Shown here: positions 16,649 to 25,470 of the stretch, piece after piece
Layout of the letters: each line of letters opens with the position of its first letter
How positions within the stretch are numbered: the first letter of the stretch is position 1
From: an uncultured Oscillospiraceae bacterium
GTDB taxonomy: Bacteria > Bacillota > Clostridia > Oscillospirales > Ruminococcaceae
DNA: 64,000 nucleotides
Assembly (NCBI GenBank): GCA_900548355.1
Contig: URKR01000012.1
Coordinates: forward strand, 1-64,000
Reading direction: 5' to 3'
Translations under genes and position numbers: made by a program
Notes under the pieces: generated by a model
Databases searched by the model: none
Seen by the model: the letters and a program-made list of their open reading frames with translations, nothing else
Told to the model about the DNA's origin: nothing

Positions 16649-18691
16649 ATGCCGTCGCTGGATGACTCGGTACAATATATCAAGGGCGTCGGCCCGGCGT
16701 TTGCCAAAAAGTTTGAAAAGCTCGGCATCCGCACCGTGCGGGACCTGCTTCTCCACTACCCACGCCGCTATATCGACTACACCCAGCCCTACACGGTCAC
16801 CGCCGCGCCCTACGATATCGACTGCTGCGTCCGCGCGACGGTGCTTGAGCGGGAAGGGGACCGCCGCATCAAGGGCGGCCGGGTGCTGACCCGGGTGCTC
16901 GCGGCCGACGATTCGGGCGTGCTGGCCCTCTCCTGGTTCAACGCGCCCTATGCCGCGCAGAACCTGAAAATCGGGGAGAGCTACTATTTTGAAGGCCGGG
17001 TCGGCGGCATGATGACCCGACGGGAGATGCTGCACCCGCTGGTGCGCACCGAGGCCCAGGTGGCCGAAAACCCGCTGCTGCCGGTCTACGGCGCAACCGA
17101 AGGCCTGCCCCCGGCCCGCATCGCCCGCTGCGTGGCGGCGGTGCTGGGCCAGGCGGCCGACCTGCCCGACCCGCTGCCCCCCGAACTGCTGACAAAATAC
17201 CGGATGCCGGATAAGGCTGCGGCCGTGCGGGCCATCCACGCCCCGCACAGTGTGGGGGAGGCGAACGCCGCCCGCCGCCGCCTGATTTTTGAGGAACTGT
17301 ATGTGCTGCAGCTCGGCATCTTTCTGTTGCGCAGCCACGGCCGGCGGGCGGTCGGCGCGCCGATGCACCCGCTGGATCTGGGTCCCTTCTGGCGCAGCCT
17401 GCCCTTTGCGCCGACCGGCGCGCAGCGCCGCGCGGCTGAGGAGATCGCCGGCGACCTTTGCGGCAAAACCCCGATGAACCGGCTGCTGCAGGGGGATGTG
17501 GGCAGCGGCAAAACGCTGGTGGCGGCCGCGGCGATCTGGTTTGCGGCCCAAAACGGCTGGCAGAGCGCCCTGCTGGCCCCGACCGAAATTCTGGCCCGCC
17601 AGCACGCGGCCACGCTGGCCGACCGGCTCGAGCCCTTCGGGGTCAACGTCACGCTGCTCGTCGGCGGCATGAAAGCGGCCGAGCGCCGCGTCGCCCTCGC
17701 CGCCATTGCGGACGGCCGCGCCGGGCTCGTCGTCGGCACCCACGCGGTGCTGACAGACCAGGTCGTGTTCAAAAACCTCGGCCTTGCAATCGTCGATGAA
17801 CAGCATCGCTTCGGCGTGCGCCAGCGCGGGATTCTGGCCGGCAAGGCCAAAAGCCCGCATCTGCTCGTCATGAGCGCAACCCCGATTCCGCGCACCCTCG
17901 GCCTTTTGCTCTACGGCGATCTCGATATCTCGGTGCTGGACGAACTGCCGCCCGGCCGCCAGCCGGTCAAGACCTGGTTTATCACCGGGCGCAAGCGGCG
18001 GGATATGTACGGCTTTCTTGATCAGCAGATCGCAGCAGGCCACCAGGTCTACATCGTCTGCCCGGCCATTGAGGAAAACGAGCTCGACGCCGGGATGCAG
18101 GCGGTCAAGCAGTATTATGCCGATACGGCCTGCGCGCTGCTGCCGCACCGGCGGATCGGGCTGTTGCACGGCAAGCTCAAGCCGAAGGAAAAGGACGAGA
18201 TTATGGCCAAATTCAAGGCCGGCGAGCTCGATGTGCTCGTCTCGACCACCGTCATCGAGGTCGGGGTTGACGTGCCGAACGCGACGGTCATGGTCATCGA
18301 AAACGCCGAGCGGTTCGGCCTTTCGGCGCTGCACCAGCTGCGCGGCCGGGTTGGGCGCGGGGCGGCGCAGTCCTGCTGCATCCTGATTTCAGACAACGAA
18401 AACCAGGCTGTGCGGGAACGGCTGCAATTCCTCTGCCGCACCTCGGACGGGTTCGAGATTGCCAAATATGACCTGGAAACCCGCGGCCCCGGCGATTTCT
18501 TCGGCGAAGCGCAGCATGGCCTGCCCACCTTGCAGGTCGCGAACCTGGTGCAGGATACCCGCACGCTCAAGGTGGCCCAGCAGGAGGCCAAAGCCCTGCT
18601 TTCGGCCGATCCGAACCTCGCCGCGCCGGAGCACCACGCCCTTTCGGACGAGGTGGAACGCCTGTTTTCGACCGCCGGCGCGATGAATTAG
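16649..18691 (+). CDS. recG: ATP-dependent DNA helicase RecG
   Basis: A 680-aa RecG, which reverses stalled forks and migrates branched DNA. Seen are an HhH-like start (YIKGVGPAFAKKFEKLGI), the wedge OB domain (about 60-150), helicase motif I GDVGSGKT (about 281-288), II DEQH, III SATPIPRTL, and the C-terminal domain with STTVIEVGVDVPNA and QLRGRVGRG. ATG 16649 is preceded by AGGAAAGGAGGT. It follows the fakA neighbourhood as in Bacillus. Confidence 0.97.
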   Translation: MPSLDDSVQYIKGVGPAFAKKFEKLGIRTVRDLLLHYPRRYIDYTQPYTVTAAPYDIDCCVRATVLEREGDRRIKGGRVLTRVLAADDSGVLALSWFNAPYAAQNLKIGESYYFEGRVGGMMTRREMLHPLVRTEAQVAENPLLPVYGATEGLPPARIARCVAAVLGQAADLPDPLPPELLTKYRMPDKAAAVRAIHAPHSVGEANAARRRLIFEELYVLQLGIFLLRSHGRRAVGAPMHPLDLGPFWRSLPFAPTGAQRRAAEEIAGDLCGKTPMNRLLQGDVGSGKTLVAAAAIWFAAQNGWQSALLAPTEILARQHAATLADRLEPFGVNVTLLVGGMKAAERRVALAAIADGRAGLVVGTHAVLTDQVVFKNLGLAIVDEQHRFGVRQRGILAGKAKSPHLLVMSATPIPRTLGLLLYGDLDISVLDELPPGRQPVKTWFITGRKRRDMYGFLDQQIAAGHQVYIVCPAIEENELDAGMQAVKQYYADTACALLPHRRIGLLHGKLKPKEKDEIMAKFKAGELDVLVSTTVIEVGVDVPNATVMVIENAERFGLSALHQLRGRVGRGAAQSCCILISDNENQAVRERLQFLCRTSDGFEIAKYDLETRGPGDFFGEAQHGLPTLQVANLVQDTRTLKVAQQEAKALLSADPNLAAPEHHALSDEVERLFSTAGAMN

Positions 18692-18714
18692 CGAGGATTT
18701 GGCACGCAAAATGC

Positions 18715-18743
18715 TTTTCATTCGCCTGTAAGTTTGGTATACT
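18715..18743 (+). promoter_or_regulatory. Promoter of D,D-carboxypeptidase gene
   Basis: TTTTCA (18715-18720), 17 bases, TATACT (18738-18743) preceded by TTTGG. It fills the 118-base gap after recG. Confidence 0.65.
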
Positions 18744-18809
18744 ACTTTTGTACAATCTTCTGCGCGCCCGGCTTTGGTGCCGCGGCGCGCCCACCAAGGA
18801 ACTCTGCCC

Positions 18810-20135
18810 ATGCTGCATACACTCAAAAAAATCTTTGCGGCCGCGCTGGCGGTCGTGCTGCTGGCGCCGGCGCTGGCCACCCCCGCGGCGGCAATGTCCG
18901 GCTATGACCCGGATTTTGAGGTTACGGCCGAGGCCGCCTACATCGTCAACCTCGATACCAACCTCGTCGTCTACGAGAAAAACAGCGAAACCCCGCTTGT
19001 CGCCGGCAGCCTGACCAAACTGATGACAATGATTCTGCTGCTCAAAAACTACCAGGACCAGCTCGATACCATCACGGTCACCGCGCCGGGGTATATCTAC
19101 GATTATCTCTACGGCCTTGACGCCTCGAGCGCCGACATTCGCCGCGGTGAAACCCACACCCTGCGCACGCTGCTCTATGCGATGGAGGTGCAGTCCGGCA
19201 ACGAAGCCGCCTACATCGTGGCCGACTATATGGGCGGCGGCAGCATCGATAACTTTGTCGCAATGATGAACGCGGAGGCTGAAGCCATCGGCTGCACCGG
19301 CACCACCTTCACCGACCCCTGCGGCCTGGACGAAGGCAACATCACGACGGCGCGGGATATGTATTTGCTGCTGCGCGTAGCGATGGAGTATGACGCCTTT
19401 GTCGAGGCAGCTGGTGTCTACACCTGGCAGGTACCGCAGTCGAGCGCCCACGATGCACCCTATACGATTATCAGCACCAACCGGATGATCTCCTCGGCCA
19501 GCGAGCTCTACCGTTCCTATACCCAGGGCGGCAAGACCGGTTCGCTTCTGGCCGGCTGGCAGAACTTTGCCAGCTGGCACACCCAGGACGGCGAGACCTA
19601 CATCAGCGTGCTCATGCACTCGTCGGACGAGATCGGAACCACCCCGGCCGAGATTGAGACCGGCCAGCTCATGGACTGGGTCTTTGCTACCTTCGGCGTC
19701 GGCGCGGCGCTTGATACCACCCAGCCGATTTCGGAACTGCCGGTCCGCTATGCCACCGAGGCCGAGAGCGTCATGCTCTACCCGGTTGACAACATGATGA
19801 CCCTGCTGCCGCGGGAAGGCGGCGCCGCCGTGACCGAGCAGACCTTCAACCTGCCCGAAAGCCTTGCCGCGCCGGTCACCCAGGGCGAGGTTGTCGGCAG
19901 CGTGACGATTTCGATCGAGGGGGAGGAGGTCGGCACCGTCGATCTGATCGCCGGCAGCAACGTCTCCCGCAACCAGGTGCTCTACACCCTGTCCCGGGTG
20001 GGCGAGTTCTTCAGCTCGACCTACTTCAAGGTCGTCGTCATCCTCACGATGGTCACGGTGGCGATCTACGCCTTTGTCTGGGTGGCGGCGATGCTCATCG
20101 CCCTCAACGAAGAAGGAAAGCGCAAGCGCGGCTGA
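18810..20135 (+). CDS. D-alanyl-D-alanine carboxypeptidase (PBP5/DacA class)
   Basis: Trims the terminal D-Ala of peptidoglycan stem peptides outside the membrane. The 441-aa precursor has a signal peptide (1-28, ends ATPAAA), then the serine-peptidase fold with SLTK (67-70), SGN (129-131) and KTG (242-244), all in order. A C-terminal hydrophobic segment (about 405-432) replaces the amphipathic anchor of PBP5, so it is a true membrane span. ATG 18810 follows AAGGA with nine-base spacing. A weak hairpin overlaps its stop (20117-20147). Confidence 0.93.
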   Translation: MLHTLKKIFAAALAVVLLAPALATPAAAMSGYDPDFEVTAEAAYIVNLDTNLVVYEKNSETPLVAGSLTKLMTMILLLKNYQDQLDTITVTAPGYIYDYLYGLDASSADIRRGETHTLRTLLYAMEVQSGNEAAYIVADYMGGGSIDNFVAMMNAEAEAIGCTGTTFTDPCGLDEGNITTARDMYLLLRVAMEYDAFVEAAGVYTWQVPQSSAHDAPYTIISTNRMISSASELYRSYTQGGKTGSLLAGWQNFASWHTQDGETYISVLMHSSDEIGTTPAEIETGQLMDWVFATFGVGAALDTTQPISELPVRYATEAESVMLYPVDNMMTLLPREGGAAVTEQTFNLPESLAAPVTQGEVVGSVTISIEGEEVGTVDLIAGSNVSRNQVLYTLSRVGEFFSSTYFKVVVILTMVTVAIYAFVWVAAMLIALNEEGKRKRG

Positions 20136-20184
20136 CCCCTGCGCTTTTTATACCGGATACACCCCACAAAAGGAGCTATGCCCT

Positions 20185-21630
20185 ATGCTGGATATCAAAC
20201 GCAACCTGACCACCATGACCGACTTCTATGAGCTGACTATGTCCAACGGCTATTTTGAGCAGGGTTACAAGGACAAGATCGCGGTCTTTGATATGTTCTT
20301 CCGCCGTGTGCCGGATGGCGGCGGCTACGCGATCATGGCCGGCCTGCAGCAGTTCATTGATGCGGTCGATAACCTCCGCTTTACCGAGGAGGACATCACC
20401 TACCTGCGCGGCACCGGAATGTTCAGCGAACCCTTCCTCGATTACCTCGCCCACTTTGAGCTGCACTGCAACATCTGGGCGATCGAGGAGGGCGTGCCGA
20501 TCTTCCCGCAGGAGCCGATCGTCACGGTCGAGGGCCCGGCCATCGAGTGTCAGCTGCTCGAAACGCTGCTGCTGGTCACCTTCAACCACCAGTGCCTGAT
20601 TGCGACCAAGTCCAACCGGATTGTGCGGGCCGCCTCCGGCCGGCCGGTCATGGAATTCGGCGCCCGCCGCGCCCAAGGCTACGACGCCGCCTATTTCGGC
20701 GCGCGGGCGGCCTACATCGGCGGCTGCGGGTCAACCTCCTGTGTGATGGCGGCGCGGGATTTCGGCATCCCGGCTTCGGGCACGATGGCCCATTCCTGGG
20801 TGCAGATGTTCCCAAGCGAGTACGAGGCGTTCAAAGCTTACGCCGAACTCTACCCCGACGCCTGCGTGCTGCTGGTCGATACCTACAACGTGCTGCGCCA
20901 CGGCGTGCCGGACGCCATCAAGGTGTTTGACGAGGTGCTCAAGCCGATGGGCAAGCGCCCCAAGGGCATCCGCATCGATTCGGGCGATATCGCCTATCTT
21001 TCGAAAAAAGCCCGCCGTATGCTCGACGAAGCCGGCTACCCCGACTGCACGATCACGGCCTCCAACTCGCTCGACGAATACCTCGTGCGGGACCTCATCA
21101 TGCAGGGGGCCCGGGTAGACAGCTTTGGCATCGGCGAGAATATGATTACGGCCAAGAGCGAGCCGGTCTTTGGCGGCGTCTACAAGCTCGCCGCCGTCAA
21201 GGAGGAGGACGGCAGCTACGCCCCCAAGATGAAGCTCAGCGAATCGGCCGAAAAGGTCACGATCCCCGGGCTTAAAAAGGTCTGGCGCATCTATGACGAG
21301 GACGGCAAGGCGATGGCTGACCTCATCACGCTGGCCGATGAAACGGTGGAAACCAAACACGGCATCACGCTGTTCGACCCTGTCGAAACCTGGAAGGAGC
21401 GCACCTATGTGAACTGCACGGCGCGCTGCCTGTCCACCCCGATCTATCGCGCAGGAGAGCGGGTCTATACCTCGCCCAGCCTTGCGGACATCCGCAAATA
21501 CTGCAAGGCCCAGGTTAATACGCTGTGGGACGAGGTCAAGCGTTTTGAAAACCCGCACCGCTATTATGTTGACCTTTCGCAGAAGCTTTGGGATACCCGC
21601 AGTGATTTGCTGAAAAAACTTTCGAAATAA
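20185..21630 (+). CDS. pncB: Nicotinate phosphoribosyltransferase
   Basis: Makes nicotinate mononucleotide from nicotinate and PRPP in the NAD salvage path. The 481-aa protein starts in the usual way (LTTMTDFYELTMSNGYF) and has the phosphorylated-His region SGTMAHSWVQMF, IRIDSGDIAYLSKKAR for PRPP binding, and DSFGIGENMITA. ATG 20185 follows AAAAGGAG; an earlier ATG at 20178 is out of frame. Monocistronic or coupled to the upstream carboxypeptidase gene. Confidence 0.96.
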   Translation: MLDIKRNLTTMTDFYELTMSNGYFEQGYKDKIAVFDMFFRRVPDGGGYAIMAGLQQFIDAVDNLRFTEEDITYLRGTGMFSEPFLDYLAHFELHCNIWAIEEGVPIFPQEPIVTVEGPAIECQLLETLLLVTFNHQCLIATKSNRIVRAASGRPVMEFGARRAQGYDAAYFGARAAYIGGCGSTSCVMAARDFGIPASGTMAHSWVQMFPSEYEAFKAYAELYPDACVLLVDTYNVLRHGVPDAIKVFDEVLKPMGKRPKGIRIDSGDIAYLSKKARRMLDEAGYPDCTITASNSLDEYLVRDLIMQGARVDSFGIGENMITAKSEPVFGGVYKLAAVKEEDGSYAPKMKLSESAEKVTIPGLKKVWRIYDEDGKAMADLITLADETVETKHGITLFDPVETWKERTYVNCTARCLSTPIYRAGERVYTSPSLADIRKYCKAQVNTLWDEVKRFENPHRYYVDLSQKLWDTRSDLLKKLSK

Positions 21631-21659
21631 CCCTGGCGATTCATGACAAAATGATTACA

Positions 21660-21723
21660 ACCGCCCCTTCCTGCACAAACTAAGCCCAATGGTCGGATAG
21701 TTTTGCACGGAAGGGGCGTTATT
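21660..21723 (+). terminator. Long terminator after pncB
   Basis: CGCCCCTTCC TGCACAAACTA (21662-21682) pairs with TAGTTTTGCACGGAAGGGGCG (21698-21718) almost fully, then TTATTT. The right arm GGAAGGGG may also act as the ribosome site of the next gene. Confidence 0.75.
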
Positions 21724-21727
21724 TGTG

Positions 21728-22162
21728 ATGCGTTCGGCACAAACCCGCTGGGAGATGACCGCGCTGTTCCTGCTGGGGGGCGTCGGCTACCTGGCGCTTG
21801 AACTGGCATGGCGCGGTATGACCCACTGGTCGATGTTCTGGGCGGGCGGGGGATGCCTCTGCCTGTTGCAGGCCCTGGCCCGCGGCCCGGTGCGCGCACT
21901 GCCGGCACAGGCGGGGCTGGGCACGGCTGGCGTTTGCGTGATAGAGCTCACGATCGGGGTGCTGACAAGGGGGATGGGTCTTGAAATCTGGGACTACAGC
22001 GCCGAATGGGGGAATGTGGCGGGTCTGATCTGCCCCAAATACACCTTGCTGTGGTATCTGCTCTGCCTGTGGCTGCTTGGCGTGATGCGGCTGCTGCAGC
22101 GTTGGACTGCTCTGCCACAAAAGACCTATAAACAGGACTACACTTGCCCGGCTGAAGCTTGA
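21728..22162 (+). CDS. Small integral membrane protein, ABC_trans_CmpB/DUF1113-like
   Basis: A 144-aa protein with four predicted membrane spans (about 10-28, 33-50, 65-82, 104-122). The segment GLEIWDYSAEWGNVAGLICPKY matches the pattern of the putative CmpB-type permease family, whose role is unknown. The best ribosome site is GGAAGGGG at 21710-21717, which is also the right arm of the preceding terminator, so translation may depend on read-through and unfolding; ATG 21728 preferred over GTG 21725. Confidence 0.65.
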   Translation: MRSAQTRWEMTALFLLGGVGYLALELAWRGMTHWSMFWAGGGCLCLLQALARGPVRALPAQAGLGTAGVCVIELTIGVLTRGMGLEIWDYSAEWGNVAGLICPKYTLLWYLLCLWLLGVMRLLQRWTALPQKTYKQDYTCPAEA

Positions 22163-22181
22163 TCGTCCGTTTTATGCCCCT

Positions 22182-22211
22182 TTTGTTCTGGTATACTGGA
22201 ACCAGAACAAA
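22182..22211 (+). promoter_or_regulatory. Promoter overlapped by perfect palindrome
   Basis: TATACT (22192-22197) lies inside a palindrome whose 11-base arms TTTGTTCTGGT (22182-22192) and ACCAGAACAAA (22201-22211) are perfect complements around ATACTGGA. This could be an operator covering the -10 and start site, or a 5' hairpin of the RNA. Confidence 0.55.
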
Positions 22212-22229
22212 GAAAGGCAGGCGGTAAAC

Positions 22230-22343
22230 GTGAGTACCCAGTTCAAACATGTCAACGGTCACATTGAAGTGTATTCCTATGAAGGCGAGTTCCTTTTCTC
22301 CGCCGATACAATGGAGGAAGCCTGGCGAGAACTGTGCGCCTGA
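22230..22343 (+). CDS. Small ORF of 37 aa, unknown
   Basis: GTG 22230 to TGA 22341; product starts STQFKHVNGHIEVYSYEGEF and ends EEAWRELCA. It has its own promoter-like TATACT at 22192-22197 and AGAAAGGCAGG at 22211-22221 upstream. Composition is protein-like: alternating hydrophobic and polar residues, then an amphipathic helix (ADTMEEAWREL). No signal peptide or membrane span. I do not recognise it; it might be a small cytoplasmic regulator or folded microprotein. Confidence 0.5.
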   Translation: MSTQFKHVNGHIEVYSYEGEFLFSADTMEEAWRELCA

Positions 22344-22432
22344 TGCACACAGTTGTGGAATGGATGTAGACAAAATAACGAAAATGTTGAAAACAATACA
22401 AATATAATTTGTAGATTTGTACAAAGTGCGGA

Positions 22433-22461
22433 TTGTATTGCAAGCCCTAACCGTGTATACT
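22433..22461 (+). promoter_or_regulatory. Promoter of 43-aa ORF
   Basis: TTGTAT (22433-22438), 17 bases, TATACT (22456-22461). The stretch 22344-22440 is unusually AT-rich for this genome, containing TTTGTAGATTTGTACAAAG. Confidence 0.6.
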
Positions 22462-22531
22462 AAAGACAGAAAGAGGGGCCGGGCATAAGGCCGTGGCCCC
22501 GGCTTGGAACCGTGAAAGGGAGGTCGCCAGC

Positions 22532-22663
22532 ATGAAACTGCACACGATTATGAATTGGATGCGCGGGGTCATTCAGCGCGATGAGCCGTATGATCTGCCC
22601 GAGGATGTCTACAACGACATTATGCCGTCGGGGGTTCATGAATTCCCGCGTTCAAAGTTCTAA
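22532..22663 (+). CDS. Small ORF of 43 aa, unknown
   Basis: ATG 22532 to TAA 22661, preceded by AAAGGGAGGTCG with ideal spacing. The product begins MKLHTIMNWMRGVIQRDEPY and ends HEFPRSKF; it is charged with no membrane span. It has its own promoter and lies upstream of two terminators, so it is expressed as a short independent transcript. Not recognised. Confidence 0.55.
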   Translation: MKLHTIMNWMRGVIQRDEPYDLPEDVYNDIMPSGVHEFPRSKF

Positions 22664-22730
22664 GGGGCAGGGCTTTTATCCCCAGCCGCATGGAAAGAAT
22701 GTAGCGGGGAACAGTGTGGGCCCAATGCCG

Positions 22731-22765
22731 AGCCGCCGGCGGGAAACCGGCGGCTTTCTGTTTTT
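22731..22765 (+). terminator. First of tandem terminators
   Basis: AGCCGCCGG (22731-22739) pairs with CCGGCGGCT (22747-22755), then TTCTGTTTTT. Confidence 0.8.
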
Positions 22766-22769
22766 GCAC

Positions 22770-22815
22770 AGGCCAAATGGCAGGAATCTTGCCGTTTGGC
22801 CTTGTTTTTTTTTCT
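22770..22815 (+). terminator. Second of tandem terminators
   Basis: AGGCCAAATGGCA (22770-22782) pairs with TGCCGTTTGGCCT (22790-22802), then G and nine T. It firmly separates the small ORF from the glycosyltransferase gene. Confidence 0.85.
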
Positions 22816-22877
22816 GAAAACAGGTATGCTATAAAGGAGGCGCTCGCGCGCTGCTATGTTGGGAGGAGAATGATTGA

Positions 22878-23897
22878 ATGAAACTGATCACCTTTACGGT
22901 GCCGTGCTATAATTCGGCGGCGTATATGGAGCACTGCATCCAAACCCTGCTGCCGGCCGGTGAGGAAGCGGAGATCATCCTGGTGGATGATGGCTCCAGC
23001 GATGAAACCGGCGCCATTGCGGACACCTGGGCCGAAAAATACCCCACGATTATCCGGGCGATTCATCAGGAAAACGGCGGCCATGGGGAAGGCGTCAACC
23101 AGGGTATCCGCAACGCAAGCGGCCTCTACTTCAAGGTTGTCGATTCGGACGACTGGCTTGACGCTGACGCCCTGCAGAAGGTTATGGCCAAACTGCGGGA
23201 ATTTGCCGCGATGGAAACCCCGGTGGATCTTTTGCTCTGCAACTATGTGTATGAGCACACAGTGGACAACACCCACCACACCGTGCGCTATACGGGGGTT
23301 CTGCCCGAAGACCGCCCCTTTACCTGGGCGGAGATCGGCCATTTCCCGCAGAGCCAGAATATCCTGATGCATTCGGTGATCTACCGCACCCAGGTTCTGC
23401 GTGACTGTGGCCTGCGGCTGCCCAAGCACACTTTTTATGTGGACAATATCTTCGTCTATCTGCCGCTGCCCCACTGCAAAAAGCTCTACTATCTTGATCT
23501 TGACCTCTACCGCTATTTCATCGGCCGCGAAGACCAGAGCGTGAATGAAAAGGTCATGCTCAAACGGGTGGATCAGCAGCTGCGGGTTACCAAGCTGATG
23601 ATTACGGCGGTGGATCTCTACGCCTTGCCGCCGGAACAGAAAAAGCTGCGGGCGTATATGTTTAACTATCTCTCGATGATGATGACAATCTCGAGCGTTT
23701 TCCTGACCATGGACGGCGGCGCCGAAGCGCTGCAAAAGCGGGCGGAGCTTTGGCAATTCCTCAAACTGCATGACCGCCGTGTCTACAAGCGCTGCCGGCT
23801 TTCGGTGGCCGGTCTGTGCGATTTGCCGGGCAAGGGCGGCCGCGCCATCACCCTTTGGGGCTACCGGGTAGCGCAGAAGATTTTCAAATTTAACTGA
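22878..23897 (+). CDS. Family 2 glycosyltransferase
   Basis: A 339-aa GT-A fold enzyme: TFTVPCYNSAAYMEHCI at the start, the nucleotide-binding LVDDGSSDETG (about 37-47) and the metal-binding region KVVDSDDWLDADAL (about 92-105). No transmembrane span, so cytoplasmic; donor and acceptor unknown. The gene is alone, not in a polysaccharide cluster. ATG 22878 follows GGGAGGAG. The basic C-terminus may touch the membrane. Confidence 0.88.
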   Translation: MKLITFTVPCYNSAAYMEHCIQTLLPAGEEAEIILVDDGSSDETGAIADTWAEKYPTIIRAIHQENGGHGEGVNQGIRNASGLYFKVVDSDDWLDADALQKVMAKLREFAAMETPVDLLLCNYVYEHTVDNTHHTVRYTGVLPEDRPFTWAEIGHFPQSQNILMHSVIYRTQVLRDCGLRLPKHTFYVDNIFVYLPLPHCKKLYYLDLDLYRYFIGREDQSVNEKVMLKRVDQQLRVTKLMITAVDLYALPPEQKKLRAYMFNYLSMMMTISSVFLTMDGGAEALQKRAELWQFLKLHDRRVYKRCRLSVAGLCDLPGKGGRAITLWGYRVAQKIFKFN

Positions 23898-23948
23898 TAG
23901 ACGGAACCCGAAGCGGCAGCCGGATAGTCCCTGCCCCGAAAGTAAACA

Positions 23949-23999
23949 AAAACCGGCCCTCAAAGCAAGCCAAACGGCTTCTTGTGAGGGCCGGTTTCT
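23949..23999. terminator. Bidirectional terminator between convergent genes
   Basis: AAACCGGCCCTCA (23949-23961) pairs with TGAGGGCCGGTTT (23985-23997), with AAGC..GCTT pairing inside. It serves the + glycosyltransferase gene and the - cca gene. Confidence 0.85.
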
Positions 24000-24041
24000 T
24001 GATGTACATTGGTTTCTGCGCCAGCCGTGCGCAAGCCCGTT

Positions 24042-25442
24042 TCACAGACGGGGTTGCATGGGGCGGGGCAGGTTGGCGCGCAGCGCGTCCAGCAGCATTT
24101 CGCGGTCATTGGGCAGTGTGCCGTTCATCACGGCGTTCAGCAAGGTATGCAGCGCATGGCCTACCTCCGGCCCGGGGTCAAGGCCGGCTTCCAGCGCATC
24201 GGCACCGTTCACGGCCAGCCGGTCCAGCCGCCAGCAGCCTTCGGCAGCCAGCGGTTCCAGCGCCTCGGCAAAGGCGGCTACTTCGGCCCGGCGGGCCGCC
24301 ACCGCCTCGTTTTGGGCGTGGGCATCCAGGTCAGCCAGCTTCAGCCGGCACAAACGCCGAAGGAAGACAGGCCCGCGCCGGTGCAGCGCCTGCAAGGTTT
24401 CGGCCCGGCTGGCAGGCAGCGGCGCATCGTGCACGGACACCAGCGCCGGCACGCCGTCCCGAAGCCAGCGCGGCGCGCGCAGACGCTGCAAAATCAGCCG
24501 GGCCGTCTGGGCGCCGCGCTGGTTGTGGCCGGGAAAGTGCGCGGCGCCGTCCGGCGTTTCGGTGCGGCAGAGCGGCTTGGCCAGATCATGCAGCAGCGTG
24601 GCCCAGCGAAGTACCTGCGGCCCGTGCGCGTCGCCGGCCGCGGCTAACGACGCAGTGTCGGCAGCTGCCACCGCCACAGCCGTGTGCCTCCACACATCGT
24701 AACAGTGCCACCGCCCGGGCTGGGTGCAGCCGATGCAGGGGAGCACTTCGGGCAGCGCGCCGCCCAGAATTTCACCGCAATCGGCCAACACCCGCCCCAC
24801 AGCGGGGCCGGCCAGCAGTTTGTCCAACTCGGTAAAAATCCGCTCCGGCGATACCTGCCGCACGCTGTCCCGGCAGCGCCGGGCGGCCGCGGCGGTGGGC
24901 GCGTCGAGTGCAAAATCCAGCTGGGCGGCAAACCGCACGGCACGCAGCACCCGCAGCGCGTCCTCGGCAAAGCGGGTATCAGGGTCCCCGACGCAGCGCA
25001 GCACCCCGGCGGCAAGGTCATCCTGCCCGCCAAACGGGTCAACAAGCCCTGCATCGGGCGTCCAGGCCATCGCGTTGACGGTAAAATCCCGCCGGGCCAG
25101 GTCCTCGCGCAGGCTGGGCACAAACTGTACGGCGTCGGGGTGGCGGCCGTCGCTGTAGGCGCCGTCCTGGCGGAAGGTCGTGATCTCCCAGCTGTGGCCG
25201 TCGAGCACCACGGCCACCGTGCCGTGCCGCTTGCCGTTCAGCAGCAGGCGGCGGCCGGCAAACAGCGCCTCGGTCTCGTCCGGCCGGGCGCTGGTGCAGA
25301 TGTCCCAATCCTCCGGCGTGCGGCCCAGCAGGCTGTCGCGCACGCAGCCGCCCACCACATACGCCTGGTAGCCGGCCCTGTGCAGGGTATCCAGCAGCAT
25401 ACGCACGACCGGCGGCAAGTTTGGTTCCCGGGCAGGTTGCAT
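24042..25442 (-). CDS. cca: CCA tRNA nucleotidyltransferase with HD domain
   Basis: Adds or repairs the 3' CCA of tRNAs. The 466-aa class II enzyme has the nucleotidyltransferase motif GGCVRDSLLG (31-40) with the metal-binding Asp pair in EDWD (45, 47), ERRxDFTVNAMA-type motif LARRDFTVNAMAW, and a C-terminal HD region (LRWATLLHDLAKP) as in clostridial long forms, which may hydrolyse 2',3'-cyclic phosphate ends. ATG 25442 follows AAGGAGGG; the frame upstream lacks a ribosome site. It is second in a two-gene transcript. Confidence 0.93.
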   Translation of the reverse strand: MQPAREPNLPPVVRMLLDTLHRAGYQAYVVGGCVRDSLLGRTPEDWDICTSARPDETEALFAGRRLLLNGKRHGTVAVVLDGHSWEITTFRQDGAYSDGRHPDAVQFVPSLREDLARRDFTVNAMAWTPDAGLVDPFGGQDDLAAGVLRCVGDPDTRFAEDALRVLRAVRFAAQLDFALDAPTAAAARRCRDSVRQVSPERIFTELDKLLAGPAVGRVLADCGEILGGALPEVLPCIGCTQPGRWHCYDVWRHTAVAVAAADTASLAAAGDAHGPQVLRWATLLHDLAKPLCRTETPDGAAHFPGHNQRGAQTARLILQRLRAPRWLRDGVPALVSVHDAPLPASRAETLQALHRRGPVFLRRLCRLKLADLDAHAQNEAVAARRAEVAAFAEALEPLAAEGCWRLDRLAVNGADALEAGLDPGPEVGHALHTLLNAVMNGTLPNDREMLLDALRANLPRPMQPRL

Positions 25443-25470
25443 GCCACAACCCTCCTTTCCGTGGCCCGGG

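Noticed and set aside
16616-18334. 572-aa minus-strand frame opposite recG
   Set aside because: Antisense shadow; all RecG motifs are on the plus strand.
20117-20147. Hairpin AAAGCGCA/TGCGCTTT across the carboxypeptidase stop as a terminator
   Set aside because: Only eight base pairs with a 15-base loop and overlapping the coding end; too weak to list as a feature.
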